NCBI GenBank assembly: GCA_031276545.1
Contig: JAISMW010000024.1
Span: 1 to 6,890 of the forward strand
Length of the DNA: 6,890 bases
Origin: Tannerellaceae bacterium
Lineage (GTDB): Bacteria > Bacteroidota > Bacteroidia > Bacteroidales > Tannerellaceae
Direction of reading: 5' to 3'
A program made the translations under genes and the position numbers. The notes under the pieces were generated by a model. That model saw only the letters and a program-made list of their open reading frames with translations, ran no database searches and was not told the DNA's origin. Shown one piece after another: positions 1 through 6,695 of this stretch. The stretch's first letter is position 1. Each line of letters begins with the position of its first letter.

Positions 1-105
1 ATGACGATCCTAACTAAAGACAAAACCGACAAATCAAGCTACAAGAAAAAAAGAGCAAAAGCTGTACTCAACCAAAAATACAGAAATCAATTACTCCATT
101 TTTAA
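1..105 (+). CDS. Possible C-terminal end of an upstream gene, or a 34-residue lysine-rich ORF; doubtful
   Basis: Frame 1 is open from the first base to a TAA at 103-105. It encodes about 34 residues rich in Lys (MTILTKDKTDKSSYKKKR...), ending in ...RNQLLHF. The ATG at position 1 is at the cut edge, so it may be internal to a longer gene starting outside the window or may be chance. The stretch is AT-rich, like an intergenic region, and no family is recognisable. The other two forward frames hit stops within the first 15 bases. The call rests only on frame openness and is weak. Confidence 0.2.
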   Translation: MTILTKDKTDKSSYKKKRAKAVLNQKYRNQLLHF

Positions 106-158
106 ATGCGTTTGCCCTGTGAAAAACATCGCGGGGCGAATACCTGTAAAAAAATACC

Positions 159-166
159 TACATTTG
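159..166 (+). promoter_or_regulatory. Bacteroidetes-type -7 element ahead of dapB
   Basis: TACATTTG matches the Bacteroides -7 consensus TAnnTTTG exactly and lies 24 nt before the dapB ATG. This would give a transcript start near 173 and a leader of roughly 18 nt. No clear TTTG/TTG -33 box is present about 20 nt upstream, so the call rests on the -7 box and its position in front of the first gene of a tight operon. Confidence 0.45.
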
Positions 167-190
167 TCCATCAATTTAAAATGAGTTAGA

Positions 191-910
191 ATGAATATTG
201 CACTGATTGGGTATGGAAAAATGGGAAAGGCCATCGAGCAAATTGCCTTGAGCAGGGGGCATACCCTTGTATCTGTTATTGATGTGGAAAACAGACACGA
301 CTTTTCTTCCGGGGCGTTCCGGAGTGCGGATGTTGCCATCGAATTTACGGCGCCCGAAACGGCTGTCGACAACTATATGCAGTGTTTTGCCGCCGGTGTA
401 CCGGTGGTGTCCGGTACAACGGGATGGTTGAGCCGCTTTGCCGAAGTGCGCGAGTTGTGCCTTGCCGGAGGGCATACGTTCTTTTATGCTTCCAATTTCT
501 CTATCGGTGTAAATATCTTTTTTGCCCTCAATAAATACCTGGCAAACATCATGAATAATTTCCCCGCATACGAAGTAAGTGTGGAGGAAATCCATCATAT
601 ACATAAAGCCGACGCTCCCAGCGGGACAGCCATTACCCTGGCCGAAGGTATTATAGGGAATATGACGCGCAAAACGCAGTGGCGGCTGGGAGAATCGGCC
701 GGACAGCCCTCCGACCTGCCCATACAGGCCATACGCGAAGGCGAAGTGCCCGGCACGCACCGGATTGTGTACGAATCGGGCGTCGACATCCTCAGTATCC
801 GGCACGAGGCCAAAAGCAGGGAAGGTTTTGCCCTGGGCGCTGTGGTAGCCGCCGAATTTACGGCAGGCAAACGGGGTGTTTTGGGAATGGAAGATATGTT
901 GAGATTTTAG
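191..910 (+). CDS. dapB: 4-hydroxy-tetrahydrodipicolinate reductase
   Basis: DapB reduces 4-hydroxy-tetrahydrodipicolinate with NAD(P)H in the cytoplasmic lysine/meso-diaminopimelate pathway, which feeds peptidoglycan and protein synthesis. The 239-residue product shows the family in order: Rossmann nucleotide loop GYGKMG (residues 7-12), the SGTTGW segment (74-79), ASNFSIGVN (100-108), the catalytic signature EEIHHIHKADAPSGTA (132-147) with His135 and Lys139 at the places of E. coli His159 and Lys163, and GEVPGTH (184-190). It is somewhat shorter than the E. coli enzyme (about 270 residues), but all core motifs are present. The start at 191 puts the dinucleotide loop at the usual distance from Met. 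No strong Shine-Dalgarno sequence is visible, and a two-codon ORF (ATG AGT TAG, 181-189) ends one base before the start. dapB is the first gene of a run with two signal peptidase genes and a WbqC gene; the link to the signal peptidases is co-transcription rather than shared chemistry. Confidence 0.96.
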   Translation: MNIALIGYGKMGKAIEQIALSRGHTLVSVIDVENRHDFSSGAFRSADVAIEFTAPETAVDNYMQCFAAGVPVVSGTTGWLSRFAEVRELCLAGGHTFFYASNFSIGVNIFFALNKYLANIMNNFPAYEVSVEEIHHIHKADAPSGTAITLAEGIIGNMTRKTQWRLGESAGQPSDLPIQAIREGEVPGTHRIVYESGVDILSIRHEAKSREGFALGAVVAAEFTAGKRGVLGMEDMLRF

Positions 911-935
911 TATTATCCTTATACACGTTACAAAC

Positions 936-2309
936 ATGAAAACTGTAGAAAAAGAAAAGCAGTGGATTAAATTTGGAGTCGCCGCTACATTATATATACT
1001 GTTTACGCTATGGATGCGCAACGGATGGCTGCTGGTGGGACTGATTGTCCTGGTAGATATTTTCCTGACGAAGCGGATTCCCTGGGGCGCTTGGAAAAAG
1101 TCGAAAAACCCTTCCGTACGGAAGACCCTGGAATGGGTAGACGACATTCTGTTTGCCCTGATAGCCGTTTATTTCATCAATCTTTTTATCCTTCAGATGT
1201 ACCAGATACCTTCTTCTTCACTGGAAAAGTCACTGCTGGTGGGCGATTACCTAGTGGTAAGCAAACTCAGCTACGGGCCGCGCGTGCCTACTACGCCGCT
1301 TTCGTTTCCTCTGGTACAGAACACCATTCCCGTGATCAATACCAAATCCTATCTGGAATGGCCCAAATGGGAATACAAACGCGTAGCCGGACTGGGTTCC
1401 GTGAAGCGCAACGACATCGTAGTCTTTAACTTCCCCGCCGGCGACACCATCGCCTTCAAACAGCAGAATCCCGATTACTACACCCTGGTGAAAGAGCACG
1501 GCAGGGAATATATCCATCTGAACAAAGACTTGTTCGGACAGGTGATGTACCGTCCGGTAGACAAGCGCGAAAACTACGTGAAACGCTGTATCGGAATGCC
1601 CGGCGACTCGCTGGAGGTGCGGAACAACCAGGTGTACATCAATGGAACACCCGGAGAAAATCCTGAAAAAATGCAGTATAACTACTACGTCGAGACAGAC
1701 GGCTCCCCCATCACCGAAGAGCAGTTCCGCCTGCTCGAAGTAAGCAGGGACGACCGGATGACGGCCAACCAGAACCTGCTGAATTTCCTGGGCTTTCCGG
1801 CCAATACCGCCCTGGTGTATCGCCTGCCGCTTACGCAGAAAGCCCTGCGTATAGCCGAAAAACTGCCCGCGGTGAAAAAAATCATAATCGAACCGGACTC
1901 CTTCGGGGGAACCACCTATCCGGTAGACTGCAACACCGGATGGACACGGGACAACTACGGCCCGATATGGATACCCCGCAAAGGAGAAACCATCCCGCTG
2001 ACGGAACAGAACCTGGCCATCTACCACCGCTGCATCCGCAATTACGAGAACAATACACTGGAAGTAACCGGCGGGAAAATCCTTATCAACGGAAAGGAAG
2101 AAACAACCTATACGTTTCGATACGATTACTACTTCATGATGGGCGACAACCGCCATAACAGCGCCGACAGTCGCTCGTGGGGCTTCGTGCCCGAAGACCA
2201 TATCGTGGGCAAACCCATCCTTGTCTGGCTCTCGCTGGATAAAGACCGGAGCCTGTTCGGCGGAGGCATCCGCTGGCACCGCATGTTCCGCACGGTAGAC
2301 GCCCTGTAA
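936..2309 (+). CDS. lepB: Signal peptidase I (canonical, with large insertion)
   Basis: An inner-membrane S26 serine protease that removes signal peptides from proteins exported by Sec or Tat. Hydrophobic stretches at about residues 13-44 (one or two spans) and 70-88 anchor it. The catalytic domain follows. Box B is IPSSSLEKSLLVGDYLV, with the nucleophile Ser95 (third Ser, aligned with E. coli Ser90). Box D is YVKRCIGMPGD, with general base Lys216. Box E is GDNRHNSADSR (403-413), with Ser409 and Asp411 at the E. coli Ser278 and Asp280 positions. All catalytic residues are present, so this should be an active enzyme. At 457 residues it is much longer than E. coli LepB (324). The excess lies mainly between boxes D and E (about residues 230-395), a periplasmic cap-like insertion commonly seen in Bacteroidetes homologues. 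It begins 25 nt after dapB and has no promoter-like element of its own in that gap, which supports operon transcription. Confidence 0.96.
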   Translation: MKTVEKEKQWIKFGVAATLYILFTLWMRNGWLLVGLIVLVDIFLTKRIPWGAWKKSKNPSVRKTLEWVDDILFALIAVYFINLFILQMYQIPSSSLEKSLLVGDYLVVSKLSYGPRVPTTPLSFPLVQNTIPVINTKSYLEWPKWEYKRVAGLGSVKRNDIVVFNFPAGDTIAFKQQNPDYYTLVKEHGREYIHLNKDLFGQVMYRPVDKRENYVKRCIGMPGDSLEVRNNQVYINGTPGENPEKMQYNYYVETDGSPITEEQFRLLEVSRDDRMTANQNLLNFLGFPANTALVYRLPLTQKALRIAEKLPAVKKIIIEPDSFGGTTYPVDCNTGWTRDNYGPIWIPRKGETIPLTEQNLAIYHRCIRNYENNTLEVTGGKILINGKEETTYTFRYDYYFMMGDNRHNSADSRSWGFVPEDHIVGKPILVWLSLDKDRSLFGGGIRWHRMFRTVDAL

Positions 2310-2334
2310 TTACCTGTTCCCCCGACGCGCACGC

Positions 2335-3210
2335 ATGGCTGCAGGCATACATATCTTACGGAACCTACGGAAGGGCAGGCTGCAGACGTTCGTACTCTGC
2401 GCCGGCGTCCTGCTCGCTGTCTTCGGCATCCGTTCCTGCTGTGTCGGTTCGTACCGCATCTCTACCGCTTCGATGGAGAACACGCTGCACAAAGGCGACT
2501 ATGTACTGGTAAACAAATTGCCCCTGCGCCAGTTGAAACGGAATCAGGTGCTCCTGTTCACCAGTCCGCTGATAAAAGACCGATCGGCGGCTCCCCTTCT
2601 GGTGAGCCGGTGCATTGCGCAGCCGGGAGATACCATACAGGTAAGCGATGCCGGCTACAGTGTGAATGGCGTACTGTATCCCCGTTCGCCCAATACCCTG
2701 TCATTCTATACCTTCGGACAGGAGATAAAAACACCTTTTGCAAAAGCGCTGGAAAAACTGAACATTCCCCTGCGGGATAAGAAAGAAAGCGCCACCCGAA
2801 CAAGGCTGAGCCTGACCTCCTTCGAAGAATACCGCATACGGGAGGAACTGACGGAGCAGATGAACCGCTATTTCATCCGCGAAGAAACGGTACACTACCG
2901 GCTTGTCACTCCACGCAAAGGGATGATGTACCGCCTGGACGGAACCTTCTTCACCGCAGCCTACCGGGAAATTATCCGGGCCGAAACAGGCGGACAGGTG
3001 GAGTTCCGGAACAATAAACTGTATATAGACAACCGGGAAACAAACCGCTTCCGATTCCGGCAGGATTACTACTGGGTACTTTCGGACAACATCAACGAGG
3101 CGGTCGATTCCCGCCATGTAGGTTTTATCCCCTCCAGCCACATCCTCGGAAATGCCTGGTTTTGCTGGTACAGCAAAGACCCCGGGCGCTCCTTCAAAAA
3201 GATAAACTGA
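2335..3210 (+). CDS. Signal peptidase I-like protein lacking the catalytic lysine
   Basis: A 291-residue S26-family protein with one N-terminal membrane span (about residues 17-37) followed by a periplasmic domain. Box B is RISTASMENTLHKGDYVLV, with the nucleophile serine kept at Ser46. Box D reads LVSRCIAQPGD where the neighbouring gene has YVKRCIGMPGD, so the general-base Lys is Ser91 (codon AGC, 2605-2607). Box E is SDNINEAVDSR (250-260) instead of GDNRHNSADSR: the leading Gly is Ser, and Ala256 replaces the serine that hydrogen-bonds the lysine in E. coli LepB (Ser278); Asp258, Ser259 and Arg260 remain. The box D-E insertion is shorter than in the upstream LepB. The frame is intact over its whole length, so it is not an obvious pseudogene. 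It may be a non-catalytic partner or regulator of the upstream enzyme, or a peptidase with altered chemistry; this is inference. It starts 25 nt after lepB, and its TGA is followed at once by the next ATG. Automatic annotation will probably call it signal peptidase I. Confidence 0.9.
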   Translation: MAAGIHILRNLRKGRLQTFVLCAGVLLAVFGIRSCCVGSYRISTASMENTLHKGDYVLVNKLPLRQLKRNQVLLFTSPLIKDRSAAPLLVSRCIAQPGDTIQVSDAGYSVNGVLYPRSPNTLSFYTFGQEIKTPFAKALEKLNIPLRDKKESATRTRLSLTSFEEYRIREELTEQMNRYFIREETVHYRLVTPRKGMMYRLDGTFFTAAYREIIRAETGGQVEFRNNKLYIDNRETNRFRFRQDYYWVLSDNINEAVDSRHVGFIPSSHILGNAWFCWYSKDPGRSFKKIN

Positions 3211-3843
3211 ATGCCCGCGGTAGTTTACCTCTCCTCTGCCTATCTGGCGCCCGTACAGTATTACTGCAAGCTTTTTCATTTTTCAGGCGCCTGCGTGGAA
3301 ACAGCCGAAAACTACCTGAAGCAAACCTATCGCAACCGCTGCATCATTGCCGGAGCAAACGGCCCGTTCACCCTCTCCGTGCCGGTAGAAAAACCGGATA
3401 CGCCGAAATGCCTCACCCGCGACATCCGCATTTCCAATCACGGCAACTGGCGGCATCTGCATTGGCACGCCATGGAGTCATCCTATAATACAAGCCCTTT
3501 CTTTGAGTACTACGCAGACGATTTCCGTCCTTTTTACAGGACGGAATACCGTTTCCTGTTTGACTTCAACGAGAAACTGCGCGAACGAATCTGCGAACTG
3601 CTCGACCTCAGCCCGGCCATCGACTATACCTCGCACTATCTGTCCGCCCCTCCGTACGACTTTCGCGAAACCATCCGTCCCCGGCGTCCGGGGCATGACA
3701 GCGCATTCTTTCCCGTTCCCTACTACCAGGTGTTCAGCGGTAAATTCGGTTTCCTGCCCAACCTGAGTATCGTCGACCTTCTTTTCAATATGGGGCCGGA
3801 GAGCCTTCTGATTCTCCGGCAATCCCATCTTCCGGTAAACTAA
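3211..3843 (+). CDS. WbqC family protein
   Basis: The 210-residue product matches the WbqC-like family in layout. It has an N-terminal strand and Y-rich motif (YLSSAYLAPVQYYCKLF, 6-22), the YRNRCII...GPFTLSVPV block (40-59) typical of the family, a W/H-rich segment (NWRHLHWHAMESSYNTSPFFEYY, 79-101), and a C-terminal block ending YYQVFSGKFGFLPNLSIVDLLFNMGPES (171-198). It has no signal peptide or membrane span, so it is probably cytoplasmic. WbqC was named from polysaccharide (O-antigen) gene clusters, but its biochemical activity is not firmly established, so no reaction is assigned. The start codon follows the stop of the upstream signal peptidase-like gene with no spacer (TGAATG), suggesting translational coupling. 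No glycosyltransferase or sugar-nucleotide genes are in view. The last coding bases hold a perfect 8-bp inverted repeat (3795-3820). Confidence 0.88.
   Translation: MPAVVYLSSAYLAPVQYYCKLFHFSGACVETAENYLKQTYRNRCIIAGANGPFTLSVPVEKPDTPKCLTRDIRISNHGNWRHLHWHAMESSYNTSPFFEYYADDFRPFYRTEYRFLFDFNEKLRERICELLDLSPAIDYTSHYLSAPPYDFRETIRPRRPGHDSAFFPVPYYQVFSGKFGFLPNLSIVDLLFNMGPESLLILRQSHLPVN
3795..3820 (+). terminator. Stem-loop at the 3' end of the operon, inside the WbqC coding region
   Basis: GCCGGAGA (3795-3802) and TCTCCGGC (3813-3820) form a perfect 8-bp, GC-rich stem with a 10-nt loop, about 20 nt before the WbqC stop codon. No T-tract follows, so it is not a canonical intrinsic terminator. It could help shape or protect the transcript's 3' end, or it could be a coincidence of codon use. 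The structure is seen directly; the function is a guess. Confidence 0.3.
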
Positions 3844-3926
3844 CCTGAGTTCGACGTAAGGAAAAGGCGGCAATACTGGACTCCTCCATCGCTTGGAACA
3901 ATTGATTTGAGGCAATAAAAGTCTGA

Positions 3927-4008
3927 CTTTCCGACTGAGTCGGAAGACTGATCGCCGTCAGGTTTGCCCTTCCGACAAAATCGGAAAGCCGATCGCCGCA
4001 GGGTTTGA
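3927..4008. repeat. Tandem pair of 41-bp stem-loop repeats (REP/BIME-like)
   Basis: Unit 1 (3927-3967) and unit 2 (3968-4008) lie head to tail and match at about 30 of 41 positions. Both share TTCCGAC...TCGGAA, GATCGCCG and GGTTTG. In unit 1, TTCCGAC TGA GTCGGAA is a perfect 7-bp stem with a 3-nt loop (3929-3945). In unit 2 the stem is 6 bp, TTCCGA CAAAA TCGGAA (3970-3985 region). The stem arms are conserved while the loops differ. The pair sits between two convergent genes, the usual place for repetitive extragenic palindromes, and could limit read-through from both sides. No T-tract directly follows either stem on the plus strand. Confidence 0.6.
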
Positions 4009-4064
4009 CTCTTCATAGGTAATAAACAAGGGTGTCTTACGTCTAACTCACGTTAAACTAATAC

Positions 4065-4096
4065 AAAAAACGCTCGCTGTACCGGCCTGGGGCGTT
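4065..4096 (-). terminator. Possible weak intrinsic terminator of the outer-membrane receptor gene
   Basis: Reading the minus strand, the receptor's TAA stop runs into AACGC, a GC-rich stretch, then GCGTT followed by further T (a run of six T in total, 4065-4070). AACGC/GCGTT gives only a 5-bp stem with a loop of about 18 nt. The position right after the stop and the T-run favour a terminator, but the stem is weak. Confidence 0.35.
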
Positions 4097-6566
4097 AATG
4101 CCTTGTGCCTTCAAACAAATTGCGGTCTTCTCTTGCCTGAGATGCTTTGCCTTTGTAATTGTTGAATGTATAGTTCAGCGTCAGTGTAATGAGCGGATAA
4201 GACGGACGAATCCTGGTGATGGATTGCAGATCGGCAGTGGTAATATTGCTTACGTAGCGGGCTGAATGAAATACGTCGCGAATGGAAAGGGTTCCGCTCA
4301 GTCGGCGTTTGAAAAACTGCTGCCGGATGGCGAGATTTATGTACCAGAAGGCATTGGTGCGTCCCTGCGTCGTGACGGAAGGGCCTACGAAGTTGCCGTC
4401 CAGTTGAAGACGGGTGTAGGGGCCGGCGTCGAAGGCATTGTTGACGGTGATATCGTAATTGGTACTGGATTCGTCGCGGGCGTCGCGCTGTAATTTGTTT
4501 ACGATACGGTAATGATAAAGGCTGCCGTTGACGCCGATGTTCCACCGGCGAAGGGGCTGTATCTGGCCGTTAAATTCGAGGCCGGAGGAATAATCGTTGC
4601 CTACGTTCGCCATCGAATCGAGTGTGACGCCGGCACGTATGGCCGATTCGTAGGGGATGCGCAGGCGTTCTATCTTGTCGGTGCGGCTGCGGTGGAAAAC
4701 GGTGGCCGAGAGGCTGGCGCTGCCGATATTCTTTTTATAGTTCAGCTCGAAGGAATTGATAAACTCGTTGCGGATATCGGGATTGCCTATCTCGGCGGAA
4801 TAAAAGTCGCGGTAGGTGATGTAGGGTTCCATGTAAAAAAGATCCGGACGGGTGATGCGGCGGGAGTAGGAGGCCAGAAGCTGCTGCTCGTGCGGCAGGT
4901 TTAATCCCAGGTGCAGGGAGGGGAAAAGGTGGAAATTATTGTACGTGCGGTTGGCGCCGGGTACGTCGCTGCGCAAAACCCGATGCGTGTGTTCGCCCCT
5001 TACTCCCGCCTGGTATGTGAAGGCCTTGTAGCCGTCGGCCATCAGGACATAGAGCGAGTTGATGCCGTTCTGGAAATAGAAGAAATTGTCGTATATGGCA
5101 TTGTCCTTGCGAAACTCGAACACTTTCTTTTCGGGATCCCAGAACTCCATGCTGTAATCGCCGTCTTCCAGATAGGAAAAGTACTGATAGCCGGCTTCCA
5201 TCCGTCCGGTTGTGCTATAGGGATAGATGTAATCCACGTTGGCGCGAACGGTCCAGCGATGTTCGTCTTCGTAGGCGCGGTGTCCCATCTGCCGGTGTTC
5301 GTCTTCGTAGGCTTTTGTTGCGTTTTTCAGTGCATTGCGGTCTACGCTGCCGTCGAAGAGGTCGCTCTGGAAATACTCCAGGGCGTCGCCTCCGTACTTC
5401 AGGTAGAAGAGGGACGCAATCCGGTGGCCTTTGTCATTGAATGCGTGGTCGGCGCCGACGGAACCGAGCAGATAGGTTTCGTCGATGTGGTAGTAGTCCC
5501 GGCTGAAATAATCCATCCGTTCCATACCGGGATGTTCTTCCGAGTAGTTTAGATCGCCCTGCCTTTCATTACCTCCGTAACCGCCTTCCAGGTCGGCCGT
5601 AAGCGAGGTTTTCGGAAGCGTATACTGCCATCCTCCTTTCAGCGAGTAGTTGAAGCCTTTGCTGGCGCGCGGACCGGTGGAATGCGAATGGGTTACCCGG
5701 TCGTTCACCCGGCTTGTCTTGTCTTGTTCAAAATCGCTTTTCAGCATCCTTTCGGTCCAGTTTCCGCCGAAATGCCATCGCGAGCGGTTCTCCTGCCGGC
5801 TGAGCAGGAAATCGGCCGAACGGGAGAGCAGCGTACTTCCCGAAAGGTTGACCATTCCGCTGATTCCCTGCCGCGAATCTTTTTTGGTGATGATATTAAT
5901 GATACCCACGTCGCCCCCGGTATCGTGGCGGGCAGAGGGCGTCGTGATGATTTCGATATTTTCTATCTGTCCCGAAGGGATTTGCTGCAATGCCTGGGTG
6001 CCGCTGAACACGGAAGGTTTTCCGTCTACATATACGACAAAGCCGCTGCTTCCTCTGAAGGAGACCTCTCCTTCGGCATCCACCCGTATGGAGGGTGTAT
6101 TTTCCAGAATATCTACCGCAGAGCCTCCGCTTGCCAGCAGATTGCCCGACGCCTCGATTACCTTTTTGTCCAGCCTGTAGATAATCTGCTTCTTTTGAGC
6201 AACGACTTCCACTTCGGCAAGGCCTACTTCCAGCGCTTTCATTTCTATCGTGCCCAGGTCGAGGATGGGCGTGGACGCGTTTAGAACAATGTCCGGACGG
6301 GTATATACGTCGAAGCCCACCAGTTTGACGAGCAGGGTATAGGTACCGTCGCGCACATCCGCGAGGGTAAAACGTCCGTCGCTTTCGGGGAGAGACTGAT
6401 AGGCCGGTACGTCATTTTCTCCCGACAGGAGAAATATATCGGCAAAATCGATCGGTTTATTACTTCCGGCTTCCACCAGCCTTCCTTTGATACGGGTTTC
6501 GGGAATCGCATATACGGAACCGGCCAGACACAAAGAGGTCAACATGAGATAAAAACACTTCTTCAT
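4095..6566 (-). CDS. TonB-dependent receptor-like outer-membrane beta-barrel protein
   Basis: An 823-residue outer-membrane protein. It has a signal peptide (1-20, cleavage likely after SVYA), a CarboxypepD_reg-like beta-sandwich (about 25-108: IKGRLVEAGSNKPIDFADIF...DGTYTLLVKLVGFD), a plug domain (about 118-230, with VDILENTPSIRVDAEGEVSFRG, VYVDGKPS, and the family-typical IENIEIITTPSARHDTGGDVGIINIITKK), and a long barrel of alternating aromatic strands. The last strand is near LITLTLNYTFN, followed by a hydrophilic tail of about 25 residues. This arrangement matches the OMP_b-brl_3 type of outer-membrane protein in Bacteroidetes, which resembles TonB-dependent transporters. The ligand cannot be told. 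No SusD-like lipoprotein, glycoside hydrolase or sigma/anti-sigma pair is adjacent, so there is no sign of a polysaccharide utilisation locus here. Residues 419-425 and 431-437 are the same heptad, AYEDEHR. The gene converges on the dapB-lepB operon. Confidence 0.92.
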   Translation of the reverse strand: MKKCFYLMLTSLCLAGSVYAIPETRIKGRLVEAGSNKPIDFADIFLLSGENDVPAYQSLPESDGRFTLADVRDGTYTLLVKLVGFDVYTRPDIVLNASTPILDLGTIEMKALEVGLAEVEVVAQKKQIIYRLDKKVIEASGNLLASGGSAVDILENTPSIRVDAEGEVSFRGSSGFVVYVDGKPSVFSGTQALQQIPSGQIENIEIITTPSARHDTGGDVGIINIITKKDSRQGISGMVNLSGSTLLSRSADFLLSRQENRSRWHFGGNWTERMLKSDFEQDKTSRVNDRVTHSHSTGPRASKGFNYSLKGGWQYTLPKTSLTADLEGGYGGNERQGDLNYSEEHPGMERMDYFSRDYYHIDETYLLGSVGADHAFNDKGHRIASLFYLKYGGDALEYFQSDLFDGSVDRNALKNATKAYEDEHRQMGHRAYEDEHRWTVRANVDYIYPYSTTGRMEAGYQYFSYLEDGDYSMEFWDPEKKVFEFRKDNAIYDNFFYFQNGINSLYVLMADGYKAFTYQAGVRGEHTHRVLRSDVPGANRTYNNFHLFPSLHLGLNLPHEQQLLASYSRRITRPDLFYMEPYITYRDFYSAEIGNPDIRNEFINSFELNYKKNIGSASLSATVFHRSRTDKIERLRIPYESAIRAGVTLDSMANVGNDYSSGLEFNGQIQPLRRWNIGVNGSLYHYRIVNKLQRDARDESSTNYDITVNNAFDAGPYTRLQLDGNFVGPSVTTQGRTNAFWYINLAIRQQFFKRRLSGTLSIRDVFHSARYVSNITTADLQSITRIRPSYPLITLTLNYTFNNYKGKASQAREDRNLFEGTRH
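5260..5312 (-). repeat. Short direct repeat inside the receptor gene
   Basis: The 17-bp TGTTCGTCTTCGTAGGC occurs at 5260-5276 and 5296-5312, a 36-bp (12-codon) period that keeps the frame. On the coding strand it encodes AYEDEHR twice, using identical codons for the first five residues. Flanking bases in the 36-bp unit are not similar, so it is a local micro-duplication or a converged loop sequence rather than a longer tandem repeat. Confidence 0.6.
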
Positions 6567-6615
6567 TTCAATACAGGATTAGTACGATTTATAACTACAT
6601 CAAAATACAGGGAGG

Positions 6616-6623
6616 CAAAGTTA
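6616..6623 (-). promoter_or_regulatory. Bacteroidetes-type -7 element of the outer-membrane receptor gene
   Basis: The plus strand CAAAGTTA is TAACTTTG on the minus strand, an exact TAnnTTTG match, 49 nt ahead of the receptor's ATG. The predicted transcript would start near 6609 with a leader of about 43 nt. The -33 position about 18-20 nt further upstream lacks a clear TTG, so the -7 box carries the call. Confidence 0.45.
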
Positions 6624-6683
6624 ACATTAAATTCTATTCTCCATGCGGTTCGGACAGAGCAACGCATTTAAAGTACCCCCCCC

Positions 6684-6695
6684 GGCGCCGGCGCC
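6684..6695. repeat. 12-bp G/C-only palindrome beside a C8 run
   Basis: GGCGCCGGCGCC is a perfect palindrome made only of G and C, preceded directly by eight C (6676-6683) and followed by GCCTCCGG. It lies in an otherwise AT-rich intergenic region between divergent transcription units. It could form a strong hairpin in either transcript or mark a junction. Nothing in the surrounding sequence shows which. Confidence 0.4.

Noticed and set aside
111..140. Inverted repeat TTTGCCC...GGGCGAA as a terminator of an upstream gene
   Set aside because: The stem has a mismatch and a 16-nt loop and is not followed by a T-tract. The support is too weak to annotate.
176..1147. A 323-codon minus-strand open frame covering dapB and the start of lepB
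   Set aside because: It is antisense to two well-supported genes, and its translation is low in recognisable structure.
1251..2279. A 342-codon open frame on the minus strand antisense to lepB
   Set aside because: It lies wholly within a gene with all catalytic boxes intact. Its translation has no recognisable motif, and long antisense frames are expected in fairly GC-rich coding DNA with biased third positions.
2605..2607. The Lys-to-Ser change in the second signal peptidase as a sequencing error
   Set aside because: AGC differs from both lysine codons by two bases, and the box E partner residue is changed as well. An error is unlikely.
3927..4008. The tandem stem-loop units as a CRISPR array
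   Set aside because: There are only two units, they join directly with no spacers, identity is only about 73 percent, and no cas gene is nearby.
4911..6284. Plus-strand open frames of about 200 codons (4911-5552 and 5682-6284) opposite the receptor gene
   Set aside because: They are shadows of the receptor's coding sequence: the receptor has a signal peptide, plug motifs and a barrel, while these frames show no family features and no promoter.
4095..6566. The outer-membrane receptor as a SusC protein of a polysaccharide utilisation locus
   Set aside because: No SusD-like gene, carbohydrate-active enzyme or regulator is adjacent, and at 823 residues with OMP_b-brl_3-like plug motifs it is shorter than typical SusC proteins (about 1000 residues).
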